Shown: positions 1 through 6,558 of the stretch, piece by piece
Layout of the letters: each line of letters opens with the position of its first letter
Numbering within the stretch: the stretch's first letter is position 1
Assembly: GCA_002404095.1 (NCBI GenBank)
Contig: DHJA01000227.1
Location: 4,750-16,691, forward strand
Length of the DNA stretch: 11,942 nt
Origin: Planctomycetaceae bacterium UBA4732
Lineage (GTDB): Bacteria > Planctomycetota > Planctomycetia > Gemmatales > Gemmataceae
Reading direction: 5' to 3'
Translations under genes and position numbers: made by a program
The notes under the pieces: model-generated
What the model was told of the DNA's origin: nothing
What the model saw: the letters and a program-made list of their open reading frames with translations, nothing else
Databases searched by the model: none

Positions 1-1241
1 CCCTTTTCGCACAGGCTCTCAGCCTCTTGCTTGTGGATGAAGTCATCCCACTTCGCCTGTAGTGGCTTGTGTTTCGACAAATACTCCGCGTACGCTTTCG
101 GATCGGGGTCAATGCCGAGGAGGGGCATTTCGTCCGGTGCGATGGAACTGGCGAAGACGCCGTGGAGGGCGTAATAATCGCGGGTGGGAATCGGATCGTA
201 CTTGTGGTCGTGGCAGCGAGCGCAGCTCACGCTCAGCGCCATCAGCCCCCGCGTAACAACATCAATGCGGTCATCAATCGTGTCGTCGATGTTGTTGTCG
301 AAGTGCCGCCCACCGGTCAGGAACCCAAGACCGGCCAACGCTTGTTGGTTCTTGCCAAGGTCTAGCTGATCCGCGGCAAGTTGTTGGAGAAGGAATTCAT
401 CGTAAGGCAGATCGTCATTGAACGCACGAATCACGTAGTCGCGATAAGTGAAGGCATAGGGACTGTCGGAACTGGCGTAGCTGGCCACATCCAGCCAGTG
501 ACGGCCCCAGCGTTCGCCGTAATGCGGCGAGGCGAGCAAACGATCCAGGACTTTTGCGAACGCGTCCGGGGACTCGTCCGCCACGAAGGCCGTTACTTCC
601 TCCGGCGTCGGCGGCAAACCGATCAAGTCATAAGTAGCCCGCCGGATCAGGGTTCGTTTGTTCGCCGGCTGCGCCGGCTGCATTCCTTTGGATTCAAGTT
701 TGGCCAGGATAAACGCATCAACCGGTGATTGCACCCAGGTTTGGTCCTTGACCGTTGGAACCGCGGGTCGCTTCACCGGTTGAAAGGACCAATGCGTGCG
801 CGCATTCGCCTTGATCTTGTCTTCCTGGACGCCCGGCAGAGGCGCTCCCATCTTCACCCAAACTTCGAAATCGGCTACCTGGGCCCCGGTCAGCTTTTCG
901 CCGTCCGGCGGCATGCGCAGGTCTTCATCCGTGTAGCGCACGGCCTTGATCAGCAGACTTTTATCAGGGTCGCCAGTCACAACAAGTGGGCCGGAATCGC
1001 CGCCTTTGAGCAACCCCTCCTGGCTGTCGAGCAGCAGTCCTCCCTTTGCCTTCTTGCTTTGCCGGTTGTGGCACTGATAACACTTGTTTGCCAGTAGCGG
1101 GCGAATGTTCTTTTCAAAGAACTCAACGCCCCTGGCGTCGCTACCGTCAGGAGGAGCGGCGCGGAGCATGGGAGACGCACCGGCAACCAACCACAGCGCC
1201 AGCCACAGCCAACTCGCTTTGCTCAGGTATGAACTTCGCAC
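1..1241 (-). CDS. Secreted PSCyt1/DUF1549 cytochrome-type protein, 5' part (gene continues past the left edge)
   Basis: The visible 413 codons begin with a Sec signal peptide (hydrophobic residues about 11-27, likely cleavage after LRA at 28). A planctomycete cytochrome C domain (PSCyt1) follows at about 38-135, with haem-binding CYQCH at 54-58 and a possible axial Met in RMPP at 110. A DUF1549 (PSCyt2) domain covers about 170-375, with YGERWGRHWLD at 241-251 and a second CxxCH (CARCH, 340-344). The usual C-terminal DUF1553 (PSD1) domain would lie beyond the window. The start is GTG, forced by an in-frame TAA at 1254-1256 and preceded by AAAGGAGGA at 5 nt. It lies downstream of a DUF1501 gene, its usual partner, across a palindromic spacer. 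The family is abundant in Planctomycetes; a role in extracytoplasmic breakdown of complex polymers is often proposed but unproven. Confidence 0.93.
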   Translation of the reverse strand, partial: MRSSYLSKASWLWLALWLVAGASPMLRAAPPDGSDARGVEFFEKNIRPLLANKCYQCHNRQSKKAKGGLLLDSQEGLLKGGDSGPLVVTGDPDKSLLIKAVRYTDEDLRMPPDGEKLTGAQVADFEVWVKMGAPLPGVQEDKIKANARTHWSFQPVKRPAVPTVKDQTWVQSPVDAFILAKLESKGMQPAQPANKRTLIRRATYDLIGLPPTPEEVTAFVADESPDAFAKVLDRLLASPHYGERWGRHWLDVASYASSDSPYAFTYRDYVIRAFNDDLPYDEFLLQQLAADQLDLGKNQQALAGLGFLTGGRHFDNNIDDTIDDRIDVVTRGLMALSVSCARCHDHKYDPIPTRDYYALHGVFASSIAPDEMPLLGIDPDPKAYAEYLSKHKPLQAKWDDFIHKQEAESLCEK

Positions 1242-1246
1242 AGGAT

Positions 1247-1256
1247 TCCTCCTTTA
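1247..1256 (-). promoter_or_regulatory. Strong Shine-Dalgarno with an upstream in-frame stop that fixes the GTG start
   Basis: On the minus strand the sequence reads TAA AGG AGG AAT CCT GTG. The TAA is in frame with the following gene, so no earlier start is possible. The AAAGGAGGA element sits 5 nt before the GTG at 1241. The next in-frame ATG is 25 codons in, at the end of the signal peptide, so it would destroy export. Confidence 0.8.
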
Positions 1257-1261
1257 GCAGA

Positions 1262-1369
1262 GAATCACGAAAGCACGAAAGACGAAAACACGAAAGGAAA
1301 ACGGTCATCCACTCTAAAACCAAGATCGGCTTATTTTTCGTGCTTTCGTCTTTCGTGCTTTCGTGATTC
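1262..1369. repeat. Large imperfect palindrome built of CACGAAAG units
   Basis: The arms 1262-1292 and 1339-1369 are inverted copies matching at 30 of 31 positions. Each arm is built from short iterations of CACGAAAG and GACGAAA, and the central part is not paired. It fills most of the 147-bp gap between the DUF1501 gene and the PSCyt1 gene. In RNA it would form a very stable hairpin. It could be a mobile palindromic repeat, a processing site or an attenuator; short chance ORFs across it encode only low-complexity His/Glu/Lys/Arg-rich peptides. Confidence 0.8.
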
Positions 1370-1388
1370 TTTTTGCATTTCAACCGCG

Positions 1389-2840
1389 TCAGGCAATCAG
1401 TTCCTTCACCACTTCACCGTACACGTCGGTGAGGCGAAAATCCCGGCTGGCGTGGCGGTAGGTCAGCTTGGTGTGATCAAAACCGAGCAGGTGCAGAATC
1501 GTGGCGTGCAGGTCGTGTACGTGGACCTTCTTTTCGACTGCCGCGAAGCCGAATTCGTCGGTGGCGCCATGCACGTACCCGCCCTTGACGCCGCCGCCTG
1601 CCAGCCACATGGTGAAGCCGTGATTGTTGTGGTCGCGACCCTTCCCCTTCGTGTTATTGGGGAGGCCCATCGGCAATTCCACGGTCGGGGTGCGGCCGAA
1701 CTCCCCTCCCCAAATGACCAGGGTGTCGTCGAGCATGCCCTGCTGTTTGAGATCCTTCAGTAAGGCGGCGATCGCCTGATCGCACTGCCTGGCCAAACCG
1801 CGGTGGCCTTCTTCCAGGTTCTGGTGGTGGTCCCAATCGCTGCCGATCCAGGCCTGCACGAAGCGGACTCCCCGCTCGACCAGTCGGCGCGCGATTAGAC
1901 ACTGCCGGGCCTCGGCGCCTTCCCCGTACATTCGGCGGATCGACTCGGGTTCCCGATTGACGTCGAACGCCTCCGCTGCTTCCAGTTGCATGCGCGAGGC
2001 CAGTTCAAAGGACTGGATGCGGGCCTCGATCTGCTCGTTCTTGTCGCGCTCCTGGCGGTGACCTTCATTGAGTTCCCGCAAGAGTTCGAGTTGCCGGCTC
2101 TGGTCCGCGTTGGAAACACGCTGGTTGGTGGTATTCTCAATCAGTTTTTCGATCTGCGTATTCCGGGTGTCGATATAGGTTCCTTGGTAAGCGCCCGGCA
2201 GAAACCCTGCCTGCCAGTTTTGGGCGCCGCCGTTGCCTGGGTATCCGCCGGGACGCATGGCGACAAAGCCGGGGAGGTTTTGGTTCACACTGCCCAGACC
2301 ATAGGTCGCCCAGGATCCGACACTGGGCCGGCTCAACCGCGAGTCTCCGCAGTTCATCAACAGGATCGACGGTACATGGTTGGGCACGTCTGTCTGCATG
2401 GAACGGATCACCGCGACGTCGTCGATGCACTCGCCGACGTGGGAAAAAATCTCACTGACTTCAATCCCGCTCTGACCGTAGCGCTGGAACTTGAAGGGCG
2501 ACCTCATAACGGCGCCGGTTCGGCGTTCGGTTACCAGGTGCATGCTCTCGGGGAGTTCCTGGCCGTGGTATTTGTCGAGGGCCGGTTTGTGGTCGAAGGT
2601 ATCGACGTGGGACGGACCGCCGTTCAAGAACAGGTGAATCACGCGTTTGGCCTTGGCGGCAAAGTGCGGTTGCCTCGGCGCCAGCGGGGAGTCGAGGTTG
2701 CCGGCCGAGCGCGTTGCGTCCCCGAACGCATCGCCCACTAAGCCTGTCAATGCCAGCGCACCCATACCCATGCCGCCGCGGCAGAGCAAGTCCCGGCGGG
2801 TCAGAAAGCGGTCTTCCCATCGTGGTTGGTCACGGCGCAT
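1389..2840 (-). CDS. DUF1501 protein with twin-arginine signal
   Basis: A 483-residue exported protein of the DUF1501 family, which belongs to the alkaline phosphatase/sulfatase-like superfamily. The N-terminus carries a Tat-type signal (TRRDLLCRGG at about 14-23, then a Gly/Ala/Leu hydrophobic stretch to about 36). Family landmarks are HLFLNGGPSHVDTFDHKP at about 69-86, WGGEFGRTP, GRDHNNHGFTMWLAGGG and a C-terminal His-rich segment ending in RDFRLTDV. The frame is open to 2939, but ATG 2840 is preferred because AAGGAG lies 7 nt upstream and the Tat signal starts there; the longer version would overlap the preceding gene and bury the signal. It lies directly upstream of a PSCyt1/DUF1549 gene, the normal pairing in Planctomycetes. 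The exact substrate is unknown. Confidence 0.95.
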   Translation of the reverse strand: MRRDQPRWEDRFLTRRDLLCRGGMGMGALALTGLVGDAFGDATRSAGNLDSPLAPRQPHFAAKAKRVIHLFLNGGPSHVDTFDHKPALDKYHGQELPESMHLVTERRTGAVMRSPFKFQRYGQSGIEVSEIFSHVGECIDDVAVIRSMQTDVPNHVPSILLMNCGDSRLSRPSVGSWATYGLGSVNQNLPGFVAMRPGGYPGNGGAQNWQAGFLPGAYQGTYIDTRNTQIEKLIENTTNQRVSNADQSRQLELLRELNEGHRQERDKNEQIEARIQSFELASRMQLEAAEAFDVNREPESIRRMYGEGAEARQCLIARRLVERGVRFVQAWIGSDWDHHQNLEEGHRGLARQCDQAIAALLKDLKQQGMLDDTLVIWGGEFGRTPTVELPMGLPNNTKGKGRDHNNHGFTMWLAGGGVKGGYVHGATDEFGFAAVEKKVHVHDLHATILHLLGFDHTKLTYRHASRDFRLTDVYGEVVKELIA

Positions 2841-2889
2841 CGGTTTCTCCTTCGAGTTAGGGAACTTCGAGCGAGACAGATAGAGGCAG

Positions 2890-2918
2890 GCCGGGGCAAG
2901 CGTCGAACTCGCCCCGGC
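2890..2918 (-). terminator. GC-rich hairpin between an LTxxQ gene and the DUF1501 gene
   Basis: Perfect 8-bp inverted repeat, GCCGGGGC at 2890-2897 and GCCCCGGC at 2911-2918, with a 13-nt loop. It starts about 10 nt after the stop codon at 2929 and precedes the DUF1501 start at 2840. There is no T-run after it, so it may slow transcription or stabilise an mRNA end instead of acting as a full intrinsic terminator. Confidence 0.45.
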
Positions 2919-2928
2919 GGGGGTCTGG

Positions 2929-3591
2929 TCACTCGTCAAGGTCCAACGTCTTGCCCAGCATTTCCTGCCACTGCTTTTTCTGGGCGTCCGTGAGGAGGGC
3001 CACGATTTGGTCCAAGTGTTCCTTCTTGATCTTCATCACCTTGGACCGAATCTCCTCGTGATTGCCGCCCGACTGGGCCTCTTTGATCAGGGGTGCGACC
3101 TTCTTTTGCAGGTCCTGGATCACCGCCATGAATTGCTTGCGTTGCTCGTCCGTGATCTTCAGGTCTTTCCCGCTCTCGTCGTCCCCGTTCAGCAAGACGA
3201 CCGCCCCCACCTGTTGCAGCTCCAGCTGGCGCACGCGCTTGAGCTGCTCTTCCTTTAGGGTTTCTTTCAAGACCGCTGTTAGTTTCTCTCCCACCTTCTT
3301 TTGGTACGCTTTGTGTTCTTTCTCGCGCTCCTCCCCCTTCAGGTCTTGAAGCTTCTGGAAGAACTGCATGGCGTCCGGAAACAGTTCCTGAAGGTGTTTC
3401 TCCACCTTTTCTTTCTGCTCGTTGGTCAGCTTCAGGTCCGCCTGCACCTTATCGAGGAACACTAGGCAGGGACCGCCAAGGTTCTGCGCAAGCATTTTGC
3501 GCGCCTCCTCGGGGACGTCCTGGGCGGCAGCCCGCCCGCACACGAGGCCGACGAACACCAACACACCTACACCAACTTTCAATCTCTGCAT
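2929..3591 (-). CDS. Secreted helical protein with three LTxxQ-like motifs (paralogue A)
   Basis: A 220-residue exported protein. Residues 1-24 form a signal peptide ending AAAQ. The rest is highly charged and predicted to be almost wholly helical. Three motifs recur: LTNEQ (55-59), ITDEQ (146-150) and LTDAQ (200-204), each followed by a Lys-rich helix. This resembles the LTxxQ pattern of Spy/CpxP-like periplasmic proteins, though relationship to those chaperones is inferred from motif style only. It is a tandem paralogue of the next gene upstream, with an almost identical signal peptide and roughly half the mature residues shared. ATG 3591 is chosen because it begins the signal peptide; the frame is open further upstream but has no matching start in the paralogue. 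Function unknown. Confidence 0.85.
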   Translation of the reverse strand: MQRLKVGVGVLVFVGLVCGRAAAQDVPEEARKMLAQNLGGPCLVFLDKVQADLKLTNEQKEKVEKHLQELFPDAMQFFQKLQDLKGEEREKEHKAYQKKVGEKLTAVLKETLKEEQLKRVRQLELQQVGAVVLLNGDDESGKDLKITDEQRKQFMAVIQDLQKKVAPLIKEAQSGGNHEEIRSKVMKIKKEHLDQIVALLTDAQKKQWQEMLGKTLDLDE

Positions 3592-3704
3592 GACTCTCTT
3601 TCCTTTCGCAATCGGATCGCTCCGGGGTGATGGACGTCGCCGCTTCGACGACGACGTCCGTGGACTAACCGTTCCTCTTGCTTCTAGTCTGGGGTGACAG
3701 CCTC
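3592..3704 (-). promoter_or_regulatory. Conserved leader of paralogue A
   Basis: This 113-bp stretch immediately before the start codon matches 4370-4482, before the paralogue, at 101 of 113 positions by eye, with no gaps. On the transcribed strand it holds a perfect hairpin, GGACGTCG (3652-3659) with CGACGTCC (3632-3639), and the ribosome-binding region AAAGGAAAGAG. It probably contains a promoter and 5' untranslated region copied together with the gene. Confidence 0.6.
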
Positions 3705-3715
3705 CGCTACCGGGA

Positions 3716-4369
3716 CTACAAATCGAATAAGACACTTTCGTCCACCGGCTTGCCCAGCATTTCCTTCCACTGCTTTTTCTGGGCATCCGTGAGCAGGTCC
3801 TCTAGCTTACCTTGGAGATCCGCGCGGAGTTTCATCACCTTGGGGCGAATCTCATCGGGGTTGGCGCCCTTGTGAATCTCTTCCATCTGCAGCGCGATCT
3901 TTTTCTCCGTCTGCTGGACTTCCGCCATGAATTGCTTCCGTTGCTCGTCCGTGACTTTCAGGTCTTTCCAAACCTCCCCATTCCCGACCAGCCCCTCCTT
4001 TTGCAGCTCCAGCTGGCCCAGGCGCTTGCGCTGGTCTTCGTTGAGGGTTTCCTTCAGCGCCGCTGCCAGTTTCTCCTGCGCCTTCTGACGGTAGGCTCCG
4101 AGTTCTTTCTTTCGCTCCTCCGGCTTCAGGCTGTTGATCTTCTCGAAGAACTTCGTCGCGTCCGGAAGCAGGTCTTTTAAGTATTGCTCCAGCTTTTCTT
4201 TCTGCTCCTTGGTCAGCTTCAGTTCCTCCTGTACTTTGTCATTGCGGACCACCAGGAAGGGGCCGCCGACGTCGTGCACCAGCTTTTCGCGGGTGCTCTG
4301 GGCGGCAGCCTGTGCGCACACGAGGCCGACGAACACCAACACACCTACACCTGCTGTTAGTCTCTTCAT
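3716..4369 (-). CDS. Secreted helical protein with three LTxxQ-like motifs (paralogue B)
   Basis: A 217-residue exported protein and tandem paralogue of the following gene. The signal peptide is residues 1-24 (ends AAAQ). The motifs are LTKEQ (52-56), VTDEQ (139-143) and LTDAQ (193-197), set in long Lys/Glu-rich helices; GKDLK/WKDLK-VTDEQRKQFMA and TDAQKKQW-EMLGK are the best conserved segments between the two copies. ATG 4369 begins the signal peptide. An in-frame ATG at 4435 exists here but is ACG in the other copy, so it is not the shared start. A Spy/CpxP-like periplasmic protein is possible, but no function can be assigned. The gene follows the TIM-barrel-like gene after a 136-bp gap. 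Confidence 0.85.
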   Translation of the reverse strand: MKRLTAGVGVLVFVGLVCAQAAAQSTREKLVHDVGGPFLVVRNDKVQEELKLTKEQKEKLEQYLKDLLPDATKFFEKINSLKPEERKKELGAYRQKAQEKLAAALKETLNEDQRKRLGQLELQKEGLVGNGEVWKDLKVTDEQRKQFMAEVQQTEKKIALQMEEIHKGANPDEIRPKVMKLRADLQGKLEDLLTDAQKKQWKEMLGKPVDESVLFDL

Positions 4370-4482
4370 GGCTCTCTTTCCTTTCGCGATCGGATCGCTC
4401 AGGGGTGATGGACGTCCCCGCTTCGACGACGACATCCGGGGACTTAACGTTTCTCTTACTTCTCGTCTGGGGTGACAACCTC
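4370..4482 (-). promoter_or_regulatory. Conserved leader of paralogue B
   Basis: Ungapped counterpart of 3592-3704 (about 89% identical). The hairpin at 4410-4437 is retained in RNA: the pairing position that is C-G in copy A is U-G here, and only the innermost pair is lost. Conservation of the leader above that of the protein suggests a regulatory role or recent gene conversion. Confidence 0.6.
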
Positions 4483-4505
4483 TCCGATTCTCCGTTGTCC
4501 AGGCT

Positions 4506-6038
4506 TCAAGGTTTCTCGCCCATCAGCTTCAGAATGGAATCCGCTGTCTTCTCGACTTCCTCGAAGTTCTTGGCTTTCAATTGTTCCTGCATTTTTTGCA
4601 TGAGCGCGGCGGCCTCCTTGTTGCCGGCCTTCTCCATCCATGCGGGGAGTTCCTTCTGGATTTTGTGAATCTTGGGAGGCAGGCGTTCCTCGAGGGATGC
4701 CACCGTCTTCCCTTCGATCAGCGGGTCGCCTTTCAGAAACTTGCGATACGCCTGCAGGCTCTCTTCGCCCTCGGTGGCCACGCGGAAACCCATGTTCTTG
4801 TTGGCTTCGCCCCCGACTCCCCAGGACTGCACGTTGATCAGGGTGGCGCCGTGGTTGAACATCTTCGCCAGGTAGGTTTCCATGCCCATGCCCGTTTGTC
4901 CGGGTCCGCTTGAGGGCTGCATATTCGTCCCCTCGCAGGACGCCCAGCCCACCTGCTTGTGCTTGGCCACTTCCTCGTAAATGTCGTCGAAGACGCCCGG
5001 CTGCGGGTAGGTCGAAAAACCAGGCCGGTGGTATTTCCCGAAGGCCACGGAAGGAGGCGCAAAGTGATTGTGCTGCGAATACGTGATCTCCCCTTTGCGT
5101 TTCATATAGGTGACGTCCTTATCTTCGCCGTTGAATGCGCGGCGCGAGAGGAAGCAGGTGTGGGAGTAGATTTTTTGCGGGGAAACACCGGCGTCGGCGA
5201 GTCCTTTTGACCATAGTTCGATGAATTCCTGGACGACTTTTTCGCGCTCGAGGTCCATGTCCTGTGGCGGGTGTTCGCGACTGAAGCCTCGATTGAGCAG
5301 CGCGCGATATCCGAGATACTTGCCCGTCTTGAAATCCTGGCCGATCTCGGTCTCCGATCCGGCAATCACGCCCGCGAACAGCTCCGGCCTTTTGAGCTGC
5401 TCTAGCTGCTTCACGCCCGCCTGGATTGCCTTGCCCAAAAGGGCGGAGCGCTTCTGCACCTCCCGCTGGATCACTTTGCTGTTGAAACACATCTGCGGTG
5501 GCGCAGCGGACGGCTCCTTTCCCCAGTTCAGGAGTCGGCCCGTGCACGGCGTCCCGTCCCAGTCCAGGGTCTCCACGTTCTTCGGATCGCTCCACAGATC
5601 CTTGCGCTTTGCCCAGAACATGGAATCGTCGATATGGAAACCGACGGCCACATCGGTCTCAAGGGCCAGTTCAAATCCGAGCTTTATGAACTTGGTGGTC
5701 TCGGCGTCGCCATGATCAAAGCTGAGCTGCCCCAGCATGACGGCCAGTCGGGTCTGCGGGTCGCCTACGGCGCCGATCCGCTTTTTGATGTCCTCGATGT
5801 AGTCGCGAAGCACCGCCTTGTCCGGGAACCTGGCGGGTTGGGGGTTCTTCCCCTCGCCCATGGTGGCGCGTTTCGGATCGGGACCGTAGGTGAAGATCTG
5901 AAAGGCCAGATACCTGGTCTCCTTCTCCGCCTTCAAGGATTCGGGAGTCGCCGGCTTCTTTTCAGCAACCGGGGACGGCTGGGCCCAGGCGATGCTGGCG
6001 AACAGCACGGAACACACCACCACTGTCAGATTGCGCAC
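4506..6038 (-). CDS. Secreted TIM-barrel-like protein, possible glycoside hydrolase, unrecognised family
   Basis: A 510-residue protein with a signal peptide (residues 1-19, cleaved near AWA-QPS). The body (about 40-435) alternates strands and helices as in a TIM barrel. Candidate catalytic acids are Glu229/Glu231 in AGVIAGSETEIG and Glu369 in VGWASCEGTNM, spaced like the acid/base and nucleophile of clan-A glycosidases; HIDDSMFW (135-142) and YSQHNHFAPP (320-329) look like active-site loops. This is inferred from pattern only. A charged helical tail (about 445-510) resembles tails seen on other planctomycete secreted hydrolases. The start is GTG with AAGGAG 7 nt upstream. Its first 30 codons are nearly identical in DNA to those of the selenoprotein candidate upstream. 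Specific activity is unknown. Confidence 0.8.
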   Translation of the reverse strand: MRNLTVVVCSVLFASIAWAQPSPVAEKKPATPESLKAEKETRYLAFQIFTYGPDPKRATMGEGKNPQPARFPDKAVLRDYIEDIKKRIGAVGDPQTRLAVMLGQLSFDHGDAETTKFIKLGFELALETDVAVGFHIDDSMFWAKRKDLWSDPKNVETLDWDGTPCTGRLLNWGKEPSAAPPQMCFNSKVIQREVQKRSALLGKAIQAGVKQLEQLKRPELFAGVIAGSETEIGQDFKTGKYLGYRALLNRGFSREHPPQDMDLEREKVVQEFIELWSKGLADAGVSPQKIYSHTCFLSRRAFNGEDKDVTYMKRKGEITYSQHNHFAPPSVAFGKYHRPGFSTYPQPGVFDDIYEEVAKHKQVGWASCEGTNMQPSSGPGQTGMGMETYLAKMFNHGATLINVQSWGVGGEANKNMGFRVATEGEESLQAYRKFLKGDPLIEGKTVASLEERLPPKIHKIQKELPAWMEKAGNKEAAALMQKMQEQLKAKNFEEVEKTADSILKLMGEKP

Positions 6039-6117
6039 GGTTCTTTCTCCTTGTTGGGTGATTCACCGGGTCAACTCGAACTTCCGCCGAATTGGGCGCG
6101 CATCCGGCGTCCACGGC

Positions 6118-6558
6118 TCACTTCCCATCCCGTGCTTTCTTAGTGGGGACCGGCTCGCCGATGATCCCGTAGCGGACGCCGCACTCCATGTCGATGCGGT
6201 GTCCTCCCAGCAGAGACGCCACCAGATTCTCCTCCTTGCCGTGCGCTGACTGGAACTTGAGTTTCTCCTTGCCACCGGCGGACAGCACCAGCCGGGTCAC
6301 GCGATCCCCGTCCATCTCGATGAAGCCGTGCCACTTGAGCTTGACCTCGTGCATGTCGCCCGGTCCCCCATTTGCCATCCTTTCGTCGATGAAGACTTCC
6401 GACTCACCCTCCACGCGCCAGAGGGTTACTCCGGGTGCTAACGCATCCCGGCTCGCCACCTTTTGCGCCTCGAAGTCGCACTTTTTCAATTCGCCTTTGC
6501 TGCGTCCGGGATTGTCGAGGGGCTGCACGTCCAGTACCCCCATGTAGGCGTGCGCCAC
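6118..6558 (-). CDS. C-terminal segment in frame with the selenoprotein candidate, behind a second TGA
   Basis: An open segment of 146 codons that starts directly after the TGA at 6559-6561 in the same frame as the upstream gene. A separate gene would have to use GTG 6558 or ATG 6543. Neither has a Shine-Dalgarno sequence, and the product lacks a signal peptide although its neighbours on both sides are exported. The sequence (HAYMGVLDVQPLDNP near the start, then HEVKLKWHGFIEMDGDRVTRLVLSAGG and HRIDMECGVRYGIIGEPV) looks like a beta-rich domain that would naturally follow the upstream part. It may be joined by TGA readthrough (445 residues in total), be translated by reinitiation, or be the cut-off end of a broken gene. 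No function is recognised. Confidence 0.65.
   Translation of the reverse strand: MAHAYMGVLDVQPLDNPGRSKGELKKCDFEAQKVASRDALAPGVTLWRVEGESEVFIDERMANGGPGDMHEVKLKWHGFIEMDGDRVTRLVLSAGGKEKLKFQSAHGKEENLVASLLGGHRIDMECGVRYGIIGEPVPTKKARDGK
6519..6541 (-). other. Weak SECIS-like hairpin after the second TGA
   Basis: After the TGA at 6559-6561, GGGG (6538-6541) can pair with CCCC (6519-6522) and CTG (6532-6534) with CAG (6523-6525), with a 3-nt bulge and a 6-nt loop GACGTG starting with G, 28 nt from the TGA. The geometry is allowed for bacterial SECIS elements, but the bulge and the GC-rich background make a chance match quite possible. Confidence 0.25.

Noticed and set aside
1147..1383. Small minus-strand ORF rich in His-Glu-Ser-Thr-Lys
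   Set aside because: It arises from the CACGAAAG palindrome and then runs out of frame through the PSCyt1 gene.
1986..2741. 251-codon plus-strand open frame
   Set aside because: It is fully antisense to the well-supported DUF1501 gene; long antisense frames are common in GC-rich coding DNA, and its translation shows no domain.
1389..2939. Longer DUF1501 start at 2939
   Set aside because: It would overlap the end of the preceding gene and put 33 residues ahead of the twin-arginine signal; ATG 2840 has a good ribosome-binding site.
3716..4435. Earlier ATG (4435) for LTxxQ paralogue B
   Set aside because: It would add 22 basic residues before the signal peptide, and the equivalent codon in paralogue A is ACG.
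5634..6143. 169-codon plus-strand open frame
   Set aside because: Antisense to the TIM-barrel-like gene; it crosses the gene start and intergenic region without any recognisable feature.
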